The notes under the pieces were generated by a model. The model worked only from the letters and a program-made list of their open reading frames with translations. It was not told the DNA's origin and made no database searches. From Acidobacteriota bacterium (GTDB taxonomy: Bacteria > Acidobacteriota > Blastocatellia > RBC074): 64,000 nucleotides of DNA. Within the stretch, counting starts at the first letter, position 1. Every line of letters begins with the position of its first letter. Both the position numbers and the translations under genes were made by a program. The DNA lies in the NCBI GenBank assembly GCA_019639255.1, contig JAHBSF010000015.1, positions 1 through 64,000 on the forward strand, in the 5' to 3' direction. Shown here one piece after another: positions 46,318-55,670 of the stretch.

Positions 46318-47607
46318 TTATCGGGCGGCGTCGACGGGCGATTGTTTTCTCAATGTCAGAATCAGCAATCCGGCCGCTGCGAGCGACGCCGCCATGTATA
46401 ACTCTCCGCCCGCAAACGATCCCGTGGTTTGTCTGACCCAGCCCGTTATATACGGCCCGGCGAAGCCCCCGAGATTGCCGAACGAGTTGATCATCCCCAC
46501 GGCGCCGGCCGCCGCCAGCCCCGAAAGAAACGTAGTCGGATACGACCACCATACGGACATCGGCGCATACACCCCTACGGCCGTAAGCACCACAAAGAAA
46601 TAACAGGTCCACGCATCCTGCGCCAGAACGATGCCGATCATACCGGCCGAGGCTATGAACATATGCACCGCGCCGTGCCATCTTCTTTCGTTTCGCTTCG
46701 AGGACGAATGCCCGGTATAAACCGACGCCGCAAGCGACACGAGCATCGCCGCGGCAATCGCCCGCCCCACGCCCGCATTCGACCAGCCCGACACGTCCTT
46801 GAGCACCGTCGGCATCCAGTAGTTGAAGCCCCAGAATCCGGTCACCCACAGAAAATAAGTCAGACACAGCTTCAGCACTTCGGGATCCCGGAGCGCTTCC
46901 ATAACCGTATAGCGGCGCGCTGCGATCTTCGCCTCGGTTTCGGTTTTGTACCGTCGGGTCAAGAATTCCTTTTCGGCGCGGGTAAGCCATCTTGCCTCTT
47001 CGGGCCGGTCCGCCATCCAGTAAACGATGATGAATGCGAACGCGATTGCGGGCATCGCCTCGATCAGAAACAGCGCCTGCCAGCCCTTGAATCCGAGCAC
47101 TTCAATTCCGATGAGCCATCCGGCGAGCGGCGCGCCGATTACGCCGGAAATCTGCAGCGAGGCGAGCAGCACCGCAATGGCGCGCGCGCGGTTGTGCGGG
47201 CCGAACCATCGCGGGATGATCGTGGCGTATATCACGGGATAAAGGCTGGCTTCGGCCGCGCCGAGCAGGAAGCGCAGCAGATAGAAATGCCAGGGCGCGG
47301 TCATATACGCCATCAGGCCGGAAATGACGCCCCACGTCAGCATGATGCGCGCCACCCACAGGCGCGGACTGTATTTTTCGGCTACGAGCGCGCCCGGGAT
47401 CTCGAACAGAAAATATCCGGCGAAAAATATCCCGGCGCCGAAGCCGAATACCGCGGGGTCGAATCCTAGATCGGCGTTCATCTTCAGCGCGGCGTAGCCT
47501 ACGTTGACGCGGTCGATGTAGGCGATCACCGAGGTGATGAACAGCGGCAGTATTATGTTCAGATAGGCCTTGCGTCCGGCGCTTGCGGCGATGGCTGATT
47601 CGTTCAT
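46318..47607 (-). CDS. MFS transporter, anion:cation symporter (ACS) type
   Basis: 429 residues, 12 predicted helices. Signature of ACS-type carriers (tartrate, glucarate, phthalate relatives): FITSVIAYIDRVNVGYAALK, FGFGAGIFFAGYFLFEIPGA, FLLGAAEASLYPVI and IPRWFGPHNRARAIAVLLAS, with the cytoplasmic loop YWMADRPEEARWLTRAEKEF. Likely imports an organic acid with protons. A hairpin lies between it and the histidine kinase gene, so they are probably separate transcripts. Confidence 0.88.
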   Translation of the reverse strand: MNESAIAASAGRKAYLNIILPLFITSVIAYIDRVNVGYAALKMNADLGFDPAVFGFGAGIFFAGYFLFEIPGALVAEKYSPRLWVARIMLTWGVISGLMAYMTAPWHFYLLRFLLGAAEASLYPVIYATIIPRWFGPHNRARAIAVLLASLQISGVIGAPLAGWLIGIEVLGFKGWQALFLIEAMPAIAFAFIIVYWMADRPEEARWLTRAEKEFLTRRYKTETEAKIAARRYTVMEALRDPEVLKLCLTYFLWVTGFWGFNYWMPTVLKDVSGWSNAGVGRAIAAAMLVSLAASVYTGHSSSKRNERRWHGAVHMFIASAGMIGIVLAQDAWTCYFFVVLTAVGVYAPMSVWWSYPTTFLSGLAAAGAVGMINSFGNLGGFAGPYITGWVRQTTGSFAGGELYMAASLAAAGLLILTLRKQSPVDAAR

Positions 47608-47623
47608 AGATGCTGAAGATTAT

Positions 47624-47716
47624 GAGATAACGGAACAAACGGAAATAAACGGAAAGAACGGAAACAAGTCCGCTGGTTTCGTTTTTTTCGTTTTTTTCGT
47701 TTGTTCCGTTATCTCT
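47624..47716 (+). repeat. Hairpin repeat, copy 15
   Basis: GAGATAACGGAACAAACGGA and CGTTTGTTCCGTTATCTCTC with tandem TTTTTTCG units in the right arm and AACGGAAA in the left. Lies four bases after the histidine kinase stop. Confidence 0.87.
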
Positions 47717-47719
47717 CCA

Positions 47720-49093
47720 TCAGATCGGGAGTCTCAGTTTTGCGCTGCAGCCGCTGCGGTCGCGCCTGTTTTCGAGCGTCAACACTCCGTTGTGTCCTTC
47801 GGCGATCTGCCGGCTGAGCGCGAGTCCTATGCCCGAGCCTCCGGGTTTTGTAGTGAAAAACGGGACGAAGAGGTTGGCGGTATTTGCAAGGCCCGGCCCC
47901 TCGTCATTTACCGTGACTTCGAGTTGTCCGCCCGCGATGTTCCACCCGACTTCTATGTTTCCGCCGGTTTCCATCGATGCATCGACCGCGTTGCGCACGA
48001 GATTGATGAGCAGTTGTTCGAGCTGATCGCGATCGGCCTGGATTACGGCGTCGGGGCCGGGCCGCACATGTACGTGCAATCTGGTTTCAATCCCCGCGGT
48101 CTGTTTGATCCACGCGCCGACATCGACGGGTTGCAGGTTCGGGCGCGGGAGTTTTGCAAGCCTCGCATAGGCGCTCATAAAACGGCTGAGCGCTTCGGCG
48201 CGCGAAGCGATGACGGAGAGTCCGCGCTGGAGGTCTTCTTCCCAGTCATCGGGGCGGCGCTGGCGGGCAAGGAGGTTTTCGAGGCTGCCCGCGATGGATT
48301 TGATGGGTGCGAGCGAATTGTTGAGCTCGTGTCCAAGCACGCGCACGAGGCGCTGCCAGGCCTGGCGTTCTTCTTCGCGCAGCGCGCGGCTGAGATCCGC
48401 GATTACGAGCAGTTGGTGCGGCAGTCCGCCTTCGCGAAACGTCGTTCTTCTCATTCCCCAGCGTCCGATGCCGCCGGGGAAGCTGCGCTGAAGCGTGCGC
48501 GCCGCTTCGCCCTGCAGGCAGTCGCCGAGGCCGAGATCCTCGGCCGTTCTGCCGAGCAGTTGTTCGGCGGGGCGGTTGAGCAGCCGCTCGCCCGCGCGGT
48601 TTACGAGCCGCAGCCGGTGTTCGTTGTCGAAGGTAAACACGGCCACCTCGATTTCCGCCATGACGGTGCGCAGCAGCGCGGTGGCTTCCATCGCGCCGAG
48701 GCGCTGTGCGCGCAGTGTAGCGCCGAGCGCGTTGACTTCGATCATTACTTCGCCGAGGGAATCGGCCTGACGCGCGGCGCGCCCGCGAATCGAATAATCT
48801 CCCTCGCGCAGCGCCGCCAACAGGTTCGAGAGCGTTTGCAGCGGCAATACGACGCGTTCTCTGAGTGCGAAGGCAAATCCCCACCAGAAGCAGATTATGA
48901 GCACCGTAAGCGTCCACTGCACCTTGGGCGTGAAATCCTGCGTCCAGAGCAATGCAAGAGCGACGATTGCGCCGGGCAATCCCGTGAAGAAGGCGAGCAT
49001 CCATACGCGCCGCTCGTAGTTTAAGCGCGGGCGGGGAATCGACAACAAACGCTTGGGCGCTGTTGCGCCGGTTGATCTGGTTTCGACCGCCAT
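47720..49093 (-). CDS. Sensor histidine kinase, NtrY-like
   Basis: 457 residues. Two membrane helices (about 32-55 and 57-75), HAMP-like and PAS-like region (about 75-230), then HisKA H-box VRVLGHELNNSLAPIKSIAG (phospho-His in HELNN) and a HATPase domain with N-box NLVRNAVDAS, G1 NDEGPGL and G2 FFTTKPGGSGIGLALSRQIA. The HELNNSLAPI form is typical of kinases partnered with NtrC-type regulators, and such a regulator is encoded just upstream in transcription. Signal unknown; short periplasmic part. Confidence 0.9.
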   Translation of the reverse strand: MAVETRSTGATAPKRLLSIPRPRLNYERRVWMLAFFTGLPGAIVALALLWTQDFTPKVQWTLTVLIICFWWGFAFALRERVVLPLQTLSNLLAALREGDYSIRGRAARQADSLGEVMIEVNALGATLRAQRLGAMEATALLRTVMAEIEVAVFTFDNEHRLRLVNRAGERLLNRPAEQLLGRTAEDLGLGDCLQGEAARTLQRSFPGGIGRWGMRRTTFREGGLPHQLLVIADLSRALREEERQAWQRLVRVLGHELNNSLAPIKSIAGSLENLLARQRRPDDWEEDLQRGLSVIASRAEALSRFMSAYARLAKLPRPNLQPVDVGAWIKQTAGIETRLHVHVRPGPDAVIQADRDQLEQLLINLVRNAVDASMETGGNIEVGWNIAGGQLEVTVNDEGPGLANTANLFVPFFTTKPGGSGIGLALSRQIAEGHNGVLTLENRRDRSGCSAKLRLPI

Positions 49094-49104
49094 CGCCCGT
49101 ATCC

Positions 49105-49233
49105 TAAATCAAACCACACGACATTGGGACAAAAAAGAAGAGAGATAACGGAACAAACGAAAAAAGACTAAACAGACGGAAATATTCAACTTTTCCGTAA
49201 TTTTCGTCTCATTTCGTATGTTCCGTTATCTCT
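49105..49233 (+). repeat. Hairpin repeat, copy 16 with outer arm
   Basis: TAAATCAAACCACACGACAT then TGGGAC, followed by the core GAGAGATAACGG ... CCGTTATCTCTTC. One of the best-kept outer arms. Confidence 0.88.
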
Positions 49234-49277
49234 TCTTCACCTCTAAACTGGGGATTGCCGGCGTATTTCGCTGTCTC

Positions 49278-50645
49278 TTAAAGCCCGAATTTTTCGAGGC
49301 GTCTATAAAGTGCGCTGCGGCTGAGACCGAGCGCTTCGGCGGCGCGGCTGACGCTGCCGTCGCAGCGGGCAAGCGTTTTTTTGATCAGGAAGTATTCGAC
49401 TTCTTCGAGGCTCATATCCTCAAGTCGAGGCGAGCTTTCCGTCCCCGTGTGCAGCCCGAGGTCGCTCGGCTTGACCGTCGCGCCCTGCGCCATCAGCACC
49501 GCGCGCTCTACGGCGTGATCGAGTTCGCGCACGTTGCCCGGCCACGGATGCCCGATCAATGCCTGCATCGCGTTCTGGTCGAAGCCAGTGAGATTTTTTC
49601 TGTACCGCGCGGCGTGCTGGCGCAGGAAGTGCGCCGCAAGCAGCGGAATGTCTTCGCGGCGGTCGCGCAGGGGCGGCAGCCGTATCTCTACGGTGTTGAG
49701 CCTGAAGAGCAGATCCTGACGGAAGCGCGCTGCGGCGACTTCGGCCGCAATGTCGGCGTTTGTCGCCGAGAGTATGCGCACGCTTACGCGGCGCGTTCTG
49801 GATGAACCCACGCGCTCGAACTCTCCGGTTTCCAGCACGCGCAGCAGTTTCGCCTGCTGCGGCAGCGGAACGTTTGCAATCTCGTCCAGAAACAGCGTCC
49901 CGCCGTCGGCAAGTTCAAAGCGTCCGACGCGGTCGGTTTTGGCGTCTGTGAATGCGCCCTTTATGTGTCCGAACAGTTCGCTTTCAAATACGCCCTCGGA
50001 CAGGCCGCCTACGTTGACCGTCACGAGCGGTTTGTTTGCGCGGTGCGAAACCGCGTGCAGCACGCGCGCAACTACGCCCTTGCCCGTGCCGTTTTCGCCC
50101 GTAATAAGTACGTTTGCATCCGACGGGCCCACGCGCGAGATCATCTGCAGTATGGGCTGCATCGCTTGAGATTCGGCGATGAGCGTGGGCCGGCCCTGCA
50201 CGTCCGAGCGCAGCAACTGGTTTTCGGCTTCGAGGCGCTGTCCGCGCCGAAGCGCGCGGCCGAGTTCTACCTGCGTCCGGATGATCGTCAGCAGCCGCTC
50301 GTTTTCCCACGGCTTTTGTATGAAGTCGCGCGCGCCGCGGCGCATCGCCTCGACCGCAACGTCGACGCTGCCCCAGGCCGTCATTACTACAACGGGAACG
50401 GCCGGATCGAGCGCCTGAATGCGCGTCAGCAGTTCGAGGCCTTCTTCGCCCGATGTGGTATCGCGCGTGTAATTGAGGTCCATCAGTACGACGTCGAAGT
50501 CGCGCGCTTCGAGCGACGACATCAATCGCGCCGGAGATGTTACGGTTTCGATCTGAAACCCCTCGCTTTTGAGCAGCAGTCGCAGCGCTTCGAGTACGTC
50601 CACCTGATCGTCGGCTATGAGGACGCGCGCGGATGCAGTATCCAA
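49278..50645 (-). CDS. Sigma-54-dependent response regulator, NtrC family
   Basis: 455 residues. Receiver domain (1-120) with Asp 56 (VVLMDLNYT), Thr/Lys switch (MTAWGS, IQKPW). AAA+ domain (about 155-390): Walker A GENGTGKG (183-190), sigma-54 loop GAFTDA (230-235) in place of GAFTGA, Walker B GGTLFLDEIA, and the arginine region RFRQDLLFRLN. Fis-type HTH at the C-terminus (DGSVSRAAEALGLSRSALYR). Activates sigma-54 promoters on phosphorylation, probably by the neighbouring NtrY-like kinase. Transcribed after the ABC ATPase gene with a 57-base gap, so it may control that exporter. Confidence 0.92.
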   Translation of the reverse strand: MDTASARVLIADDQVDVLEALRLLLKSEGFQIETVTSPARLMSSLEARDFDVVLMDLNYTRDTTSGEEGLELLTRIQALDPAVPVVVMTAWGSVDVAVEAMRRGARDFIQKPWENERLLTIIRTQVELGRALRRGQRLEAENQLLRSDVQGRPTLIAESQAMQPILQMISRVGPSDANVLITGENGTGKGVVARVLHAVSHRANKPLVTVNVGGLSEGVFESELFGHIKGAFTDAKTDRVGRFELADGGTLFLDEIANVPLPQQAKLLRVLETGEFERVGSSRTRRVSVRILSATNADIAAEVAAARFRQDLLFRLNTVEIRLPPLRDRREDIPLLAAHFLRQHAARYRKNLTGFDQNAMQALIGHPWPGNVRELDHAVERAVLMAQGATVKPSDLGLHTGTESSPRLEDMSLEEVEYFLIKKTLARCDGSVSRAAEALGLSRSALYRRLEKFGL

Positions 50646-50702
50646 GGTATTTCTCTCCCGTCCGGAGTTGATGCTGATGTTAACCCGGTTGTAGTCCCGG
50701 CG

Positions 50703-51368
50703 TCAGTCGTTGACCAGCCATCCGTCCCTGAGTCTGATGACGCGATCGCTGTATGCGGCGTTTTCTTCCGAGTGCGTCACCTGAATGATGGTCGTGCCTT
50801 CGGCGTTCAGGCGCTTGAAGAGTTGCATGATCTCGCGGCCCTGGCTCGAATGCAGATTGCCCGTGGGCTCGTCGGCGAGGATCACGCGCGGGCTTGCTAT
50901 GACGGCGCGCGCCACGCCGACGAGCTGCTGCTGCCCGCCCGAAAGCTGGTTCGGATAGAGATCCTTCTTCCCCACGATCTGAAACCGGTCGAGGGTGTCG
51001 GCCACTATGCTTTCGCGATCGCTTCTCTTGATGTCCCGGTACGAAAGCGGGATTTCGAGGTTTTCGTACACGGTCAGATGATCGAGCAGATGGTAGCTCT
51101 GGAAAACGAAGCCGATATTTCTGTTGCGCAGCTCTGCGCGGTCCTTCGGCTTCAGGCGGTGTACGGCCTGTCCGGAGAAGTGAAATTCGCCGCTCCACGC
51201 GTTGTCGTGCATGCCGATTATGTGCAGCAGCGTGGATTTGCCCGCACCCGAAGGGCCCATAATCGAGACGAATTCGCCCTCTTTTATCTCCGCAGTTACG
51301 CGGCGCAGCACGTAGGTTTTCTGCGTGCCGTGCTCGAAGAATTTCTCTATGTTTTCAAGTCTGATCAT
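50703..51368 (-). CDS. MacB/LolD-type ABC ATPase
   Basis: 221 residues. Walker [11 protein letters not shown]-loop [20 protein letters not shown], signature [14 protein letters not shown], Walker [12 protein letters not shown] and His switch VTHSE. Matches the stand-alone ATPases serving FtsX/MacB permeases. The adjacent gene upstream in transcription is ADOP permease 4, its probable partner, and the next gene downstream is the NtrC-like regulator. It could also energise the three distant ADOP permeases. The signature's LVGVARA replaces the usual RVAIARA. Confidence 0.92.
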   Translation of the reverse strand: MIRLENIEKFFEHGTQKTYVLRRVTAEIKEGEFVSIMGPSGAGKSTLLHIIGMHDNAWSGEFHFSGQAVHRLKPKDRAELRNRNIGFVFQSYHLLDHLTVYENLEIPLSYRDIKRSDRESIVADTLDRFQIVGKKDLYPNQLSGGQQQLVGVARAVIASPRVILADEPTGNLHSSQGREIMQLFKRLNAEGTTIIQVTHSEENAAYSDRVIRLRDGWLVND

Positions 51369-51407
51369 TCGGAATCTGTGCTCCCTAAACCAATCCTCAC
51401 GACATAA

Positions 51408-51504
51408 GAGAGAGATGACGGAACAAACGAAAATAGACGGAACATACGGAAATATTCAACTTTTCCGTAATTTTCGTATCATTTCGTTTGTTCCGTTATC
51501 TCTC
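51408..51504 (+). repeat. Hairpin repeat, copy 17
   Basis: AGAGAGATGACGGAACAAAC ... TTTGTTCCGTTATCTCTC; here the GATGAC of the left is not matched on the right (GTTATC), giving a G-U pair in RNA. Outer motif reduced to CCTCACGACATAAG. It separates the permease and ATPase genes. Confidence 0.87.
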
Positions 51505-51509
51505 CTGCG

Positions 51510-53957
51510 TCATTCGTATCTGAGCGCCTTCATAGGATCGACGCGTGCGGCGCGCCGCGCGGGCACGTAGCCCGCAAGAAATACTATTCCGGCAAGCAGC
51601 GCAATGACGCCCGCGTATGTAATCGGATCGGTTGCGCTCACGCCGTAAAGCACCGCCGACATCAGTTGCGTGACGCCCACGGCGCCCGCAAGCCCGATCG
51701 CTATGCCGATGCCCGCAATCGCCATTGCGCGCCGCACGATCATGATTACTACGGCGCTGCGTCCTGCGCCTAGCGCCATTCGTATGCCGATTTCGCGCGT
51801 GCGCTGCGCGACCGAATACGAGGTTACGCCGTAAATCCCGATCGCCGCCAGCAGCAGCGCCACGAGTCCGAACGCGCCGAGCAGCCCCGCCGCCACTCGC
51901 GCCGGAAACATCGACAGCCCCATATGCTCGTCGAAAGTCTTTGCATCTACGATGGGCAGCGCGGGATCAAGCTGCTGCACGGCGTTGCGCACCACGCCCA
52001 TCATCGACTGCGGGTTGTCGGTTGTGCGCACGAGCAGCGTCGTGTAGGGCTCGTACTCCTGCCTCATCGCGAAGTAAACGAAGGGCTGATAGTTTTCTCC
52101 GATGTTGAAATACTTGCCGTCCTTCGCTACACCGACGATCTGCCACATCCTGCCGCCTACGCGCGCGCTGAAACGCCGGCCTATGGCTTCATCGGGGGAT
52201 TTCACATCGGGGAGCAATTTCTGTACGAACGTCTCGTTGACTATGGTTGCGAGCGTAGATTCGGGCGTATCCAGTTCGTTGAAATCGCGCCCTGCTACGA
52301 GCGGTATGCGCATCGTGCGGAAGTAATCGAGGCCGATCGAGGAATACATCGACAACGGAATGTTTGCTCCGCGCTTCGGTTCGGCGCCCTCTATGTGAAC
52401 GTCGGTAGCCGAATAATTCAGGCTCAGCGGAACAAAAGCGACGGTCGAGGCCGCCTCGACGCCCGGCAGCGCCCGCACGCGTTCGAGCGCCTGTTGATGA
52501 AAGTTATGGCCGCGCGCGCGGTCGTAGCCCTGAAGCGCAAGATCGAACGTCATCATAAGGCCGTTGCGCGTATCGAAGCCCGGATCGAGCGCGCGCACCT
52601 GCTGCAAGGCTTTTACAACAAGCCCCGCGGCGATGAGCAATACCAGCGAAAAAGCTATCTGCGCGACTAACAGCGCGCTGCGCAGATTTGAGCGCCGGTA
52701 TACGCCCGCGCCGGTTTCATCCTTGAGCGCGGGAACGAGATCGGTTTTTGTAGACTGCAGCGCGGGCGCAAGCCCGAATATGACGCCGGTCAGCAGCGCC
52801 GCCGAGAGCGAAAAGACCAGCACGCGCGAGTCGAGCGTCAGATCCAGCATCAGCGGAAAATCCATAGGCGGGCGCATTGCCACTATCAGATCTATCAGCC
52901 ACCAGGCCAGCCCCACTCCGCACACCCCGCCTATGAGCGCAAGCAGCGTGCTTTCGGTCAGAAGCTGCCGTATGATGCGCGCGCGTCCTGCGCCCAATGC
53001 CAGACGGATGGCGATCTCGCGGCGCCGCTCGGTTGCGCGCGCAAGCAGCAGGCTTGCCAGATTCGTGCACGCAATCAGCAGCACAAGCACTACGGTGCCC
53101 ATCATCACCCACGCGAAGCTTATGAACTGTCCGCGCACTGCGGGAATGATCAGACCGGGCGGCGTCAGCATGAGCTGCTTGCCCTCTTCGGTCTCGGGGT
53201 GCTCGGCGCCTATTTGCGACGCAAGCAGATTGAGCGATGCTTCGGCCTGCGCCCGATCTACGCCGTCCCTGAGCCTGCCGAAACCGAACAGGTTTTGCGA
53301 TGTTCGCGAATCGAGCCAGGTTGCGCCCGGTTCGATCCATCCGAGCATCATCATCGGCGCCCAGATTTCGGGTTCGTAAATCAGATCGATTCCCTTGAAG
53401 CCGTCGGGCGCTACTCCGACGATTTTGAACTGATGCCCGTTGAGCAGTACGTCGCGCCCCACGATTTCGGGATCCGCGCCGAAGCGCCGCTGCCAGCATC
53501 CCCAGCTTATCACCGCTACCGGGTGCGTCAGCCGCGTCCTGTCCTCTTCGGGAAGAAAAGTACGCCCGAGCGCCGCCCTGACGCCCAGTACATCGAAGTA
53601 ATTGCCCGAGACGAGATATCCCCATACGCGCTCGTTTGCGCCCGACCGGCTCAGGCTCATCGGAGCAAAACGCGTTACGAACATACCCGAAAGCACTTCG
53701 TTGCGGTCGCGGAAATCCACATAACTCGGCCAGGAAAAGGCGAGCATCTTCTGCGCCGAGGTCGTTACGTGCAGCGCTACGACCCGGTCCGATTTCTCGA
53801 TCGGAAACGGACGCAGCAGAATCGTATTGACGAGGCTGAATATCGCTGTGTTGGCCCCGATGCCGAGCGCGAGCGAGACTACGGCGATTATCGTAAATCC
53901 CGGGCTTTTACCCAGCCTCCGGAATCCGTATCGTATGTCCTGTAGAAGTGTGCTCAT
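51510..53957 (-). CDS. ADOP-type MacB/FtsX permease 4
   Basis: 815 residues from MSTLLQDIRYGFRRLGKSPG, nine bases after GGAGAAG; the frame opens upstream to 54008. First helix VVSLALGIGANTAIFSLVNT, MacB periplasmic core, first FtsX block (WVMMGTVVLVLLIACTNLAS), second periplasmic domain, and last FtsX block ending RVDPMKALRYE. Unlike permeases 1-3 it has a cognate-looking ATPase next to it, followed by a two-component regulator, so it is the best candidate in the window for a regulated efflux or lipid-transport complex. Confidence 0.9.
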   Translation of the reverse strand: MSTLLQDIRYGFRRLGKSPGFTIIAVVSLALGIGANTAIFSLVNTILLRPFPIEKSDRVVALHVTTSAQKMLAFSWPSYVDFRDRNEVLSGMFVTRFAPMSLSRSGANERVWGYLVSGNYFDVLGVRAALGRTFLPEEDRTRLTHPVAVISWGCWQRRFGADPEIVGRDVLLNGHQFKIVGVAPDGFKGIDLIYEPEIWAPMMMLGWIEPGATWLDSRTSQNLFGFGRLRDGVDRAQAEASLNLLASQIGAEHPETEEGKQLMLTPPGLIIPAVRGQFISFAWVMMGTVVLVLLIACTNLASLLLARATERRREIAIRLALGAGRARIIRQLLTESTLLALIGGVCGVGLAWWLIDLIVAMRPPMDFPLMLDLTLDSRVLVFSLSAALLTGVIFGLAPALQSTKTDLVPALKDETGAGVYRRSNLRSALLVAQIAFSLVLLIAAGLVVKALQQVRALDPGFDTRNGLMMTFDLALQGYDRARGHNFHQQALERVRALPGVEAASTVAFVPLSLNYSATDVHIEGAEPKRGANIPLSMYSSIGLDYFRTMRIPLVAGRDFNELDTPESTLATIVNETFVQKLLPDVKSPDEAIGRRFSARVGGRMWQIVGVAKDGKYFNIGENYQPFVYFAMRQEYEPYTTLLVRTTDNPQSMMGVVRNAVQQLDPALPIVDAKTFDEHMGLSMFPARVAAGLLGAFGLVALLLAAIGIYGVTSYSVAQRTREIGIRMALGAGRSAVVIMIVRRAMAIAGIGIAIGLAGAVGVTQLMSAVLYGVSATDPITYAGVIALLAGIVFLAGYVPARRAARVDPMKALRYE

Positions 53958-54132
53958 TAAATCTTCTCCGGTTGACGTGCTCTCCGGCTTCATTGCTCCG
54001 GCGCTCATTGAGCCAATCCGCGTGCCAGTGTCTAAATGCTGTACCGGGTGAGTTTTTCAAGACGAATTTGTTAATACAAGAACCGTGTTGTGTGCGTTTA
54101 TGGGACGAAAAAATCCCAAAACCGGACTGAAT

Positions 54133-54210
54133 GAGAGAATACGGAGCAAACGAAATGAAACGGAATAAACGGAAATGTTGTGGTATTTTCCGTGTGTTCC
54201 GGAATTTTTG
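54133..54210 (+). repeat. Hairpin repeat, copy 18 (degenerate)
   Basis: GAGAGAATACGGAGCAAACG and TTTTCCGTGTGTTCCGGAATTTTTG; arms are recognisable but diverged, and the loop differs. Lies between divergent genes and ends 16 bases before the PLP enzyme start. Confidence 0.65.
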
Positions 54211-54225
54211 AATGAGGGTGAACAG

Positions 54226-55440
54226 ATGAATCAGTCGCGACGTGGAATGATGAAGCGATCGGGTGCGCTGCTGGCGGCGTCGGCCCTTGGCGCGGTCGAT
54301 GTTGGAGCGCAGGGCGATGGCGGATCAGCGATTGGGCGTGCGCCGCAGACGCGCGCGGAGATCGTCACTCCGGCGCTTGTCGTGGATCTGGATTTGTTCG
54401 AGGCGAACATTGCAAGGATGGCCGCGCATGCAAAATCATCGGGCATCGCCCTGCGCCCGCACGCCAAGACGCACAAATGTCCGGAAGTGGCGCGCAGGCA
54501 GATGCGCGCCGGCGCGCTCGGCATATGCACGGCCACGATACGCGAAGCCGAGGCGATGGCCGCCGCCGGGTTGACGGGGCTGCTCATAACCTCGGAGATC
54601 GTCGGCCGGCCGAAGATCGAACGTCTGATCGCTCTCGCAGCCAGGCATCCGGACGCGATGGTTGTAGTGGATGATGCGTCCAATGCGCGCGATCTGAACG
54701 ATGCGGCCGGGGCGGCGAAGCTCAAGCTCAACGTGATGATTGACGTAGATCCGGGGTTGCGGCGCACGGGTATTGCGCCGGGCGATCCGGCCGCAGCGCT
54801 GGCCGAAAGCATTATGAAGCTGCCGCATATGCGTTTGCGCGGCATACACGCCTATTCTGGTTCTTCGGCGCACGTCAAAGGATGGGAAGCGCGCCGCGCG
54901 CATTCGATCGGGGTGATGACGCCCGCCGTAGAGACTTTCGCGCGTTTGAAAAGGAAGGGAATGCCGGTTGAGATTCTTTCGGGCGGCAGCACGGGAACCT
55001 ACAACATAGATTCGGCGCTGGAGGGCATGACCGAATTGCAGGTCGGTTCGTATGTTTTTATGGATATCGAGTACAGGGATATCGGTGGAAAGTCGGGTGC
55101 GGTATACGATGATTTTTCGCCCTCGCTGACCGTGCTTGCGACGGTGATCAGCAAAAATCATGCGGATCGGGCTACTGTTGACGCCGGGATCAAGGCCTTC
55201 GCCACGGACCGCAAATTCGGGCCGGAAATCAAAGGGGCTGCGGGTGTCGCGTATAACTTCGGCGGCGACGAGCACGGGATACTGGTGCTTGACGGCGCGA
55301 GCCGCACGATTGGCGTGGGCGACCGGCTGGAGTTTTACGTGCCGCACTGCGATCCGAACGTGAATCTGTATGACCGGATTTACGCCTGCCGCGGCGAGCG
55401 CGTCGAGGCGGCGTGGCCCGTGCTCGGCAGGCACGGGTGA
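54226..55440 (+). CDS. D-threonine aldolase / D-serine dehydratase-like PLP enzyme, exported
   Basis: 404 residues from MNQSRRGMMKRSG, preceded by GAGGGTG. The start SRRGMMKRSGALLAASALG looks like a short Tat signal. Alanine-racemase-fold barrel with PLP lysine in RPHAKTHK (Lys about 81), GICTATIREAEAMAAAG and DVDPGLRRTGI; C-terminal beta domain with the metal site HCDPNVNLYD. These are features of the DSD1/DTA family, which cleave D-threonine or dehydrate D-serine with a divalent metal. Exact substrate not decidable. Stands alone, followed by a block of three different repeats. Confidence 0.85.
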   Translation: MNQSRRGMMKRSGALLAASALGAVDVGAQGDGGSAIGRAPQTRAEIVTPALVVDLDLFEANIARMAAHAKSSGIALRPHAKTHKCPEVARRQMRAGALGICTATIREAEAMAAAGLTGLLITSEIVGRPKIERLIALAARHPDAMVVVDDASNARDLNDAAGAAKLKLNVMIDVDPGLRRTGIAPGDPAAALAESIMKLPHMRLRGIHAYSGSSAHVKGWEARRAHSIGVMTPAVETFARLKRKGMPVEILSGGSTGTYNIDSALEGMTELQVGSYVFMDIEYRDIGGKSGAVYDDFSPSLTVLATVISKNHADRATVDAGIKAFATDRKFGPEIKGAAGVAYNFGGDEHGILVLDGASRTIGVGDRLEFYVPHCDPNVNLYDRIYACRGERVEAAWPVLGRHG

Positions 55441-55450
55441 TCAATGGTGT

Positions 55451-55560
55451 TAGAGAGATAACGGAACAAACGAAATGAAACGAAAATTAGGGAAAAGTCG
55501 AATATTTCCGTCTGTTCCGTTATCTCTGTTTTAAGTCCCGAAGTCGTGGAGTGATTTAAA
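55451..55560 (+). repeat. Hairpin repeat, copy 19 with right outer arm
   Basis: Core 55451-55528 (TAGAGAGATAACGGAAC ... TTCCGTTATCTCTG, shortened right arm) then AAGTCCCGAAGTCGTGG AGTGATTT, the reverse complement of the AAATCAAACCACACGACATT type of outer arm. It runs straight into the next element. Confidence 0.85.
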
Positions 55561-55668
55561 TCAAACCACAGCAGAATGGTACACACAACGGAGTCTGCAA
55601 CTGGGTAAGCACGCGCCCTTGCGTGCTTACCCAGTGATGTGTCCCAATGTTTCGTGGTCTGATTTAAG
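55554..55668 (+). repeat. GC-rich hairpin element, family 2, copy 1
   Basis: Ends TTTAAATCAAACCACAG and CGTGGTCTGATTTAA are inverted repeats. Inside lie ACTGGGTAAGCACGCGC and its partner GCGTGCTTACCCAGT, forming a strong stem. Next to the right end is GTCCCAATGTTTCG, which matches outer arms of family 1 elements. Confidence 0.88.
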
Positions 55669-55670
55669 AG

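Noticed and set aside
47570-49024. 484-codon open frame on the + strand opposite the histidine kinase
   Set aside because: Shadow of the kinase gene in high-GC sequence; no recognisable protein features.
49965-51407. 480-codon open frame on the + strand opposite the NtrC regulator and ATPase
   Set aside because: Antisense to two clear genes, and composition is the mirror of their codon bias. No domain or ribosome site.
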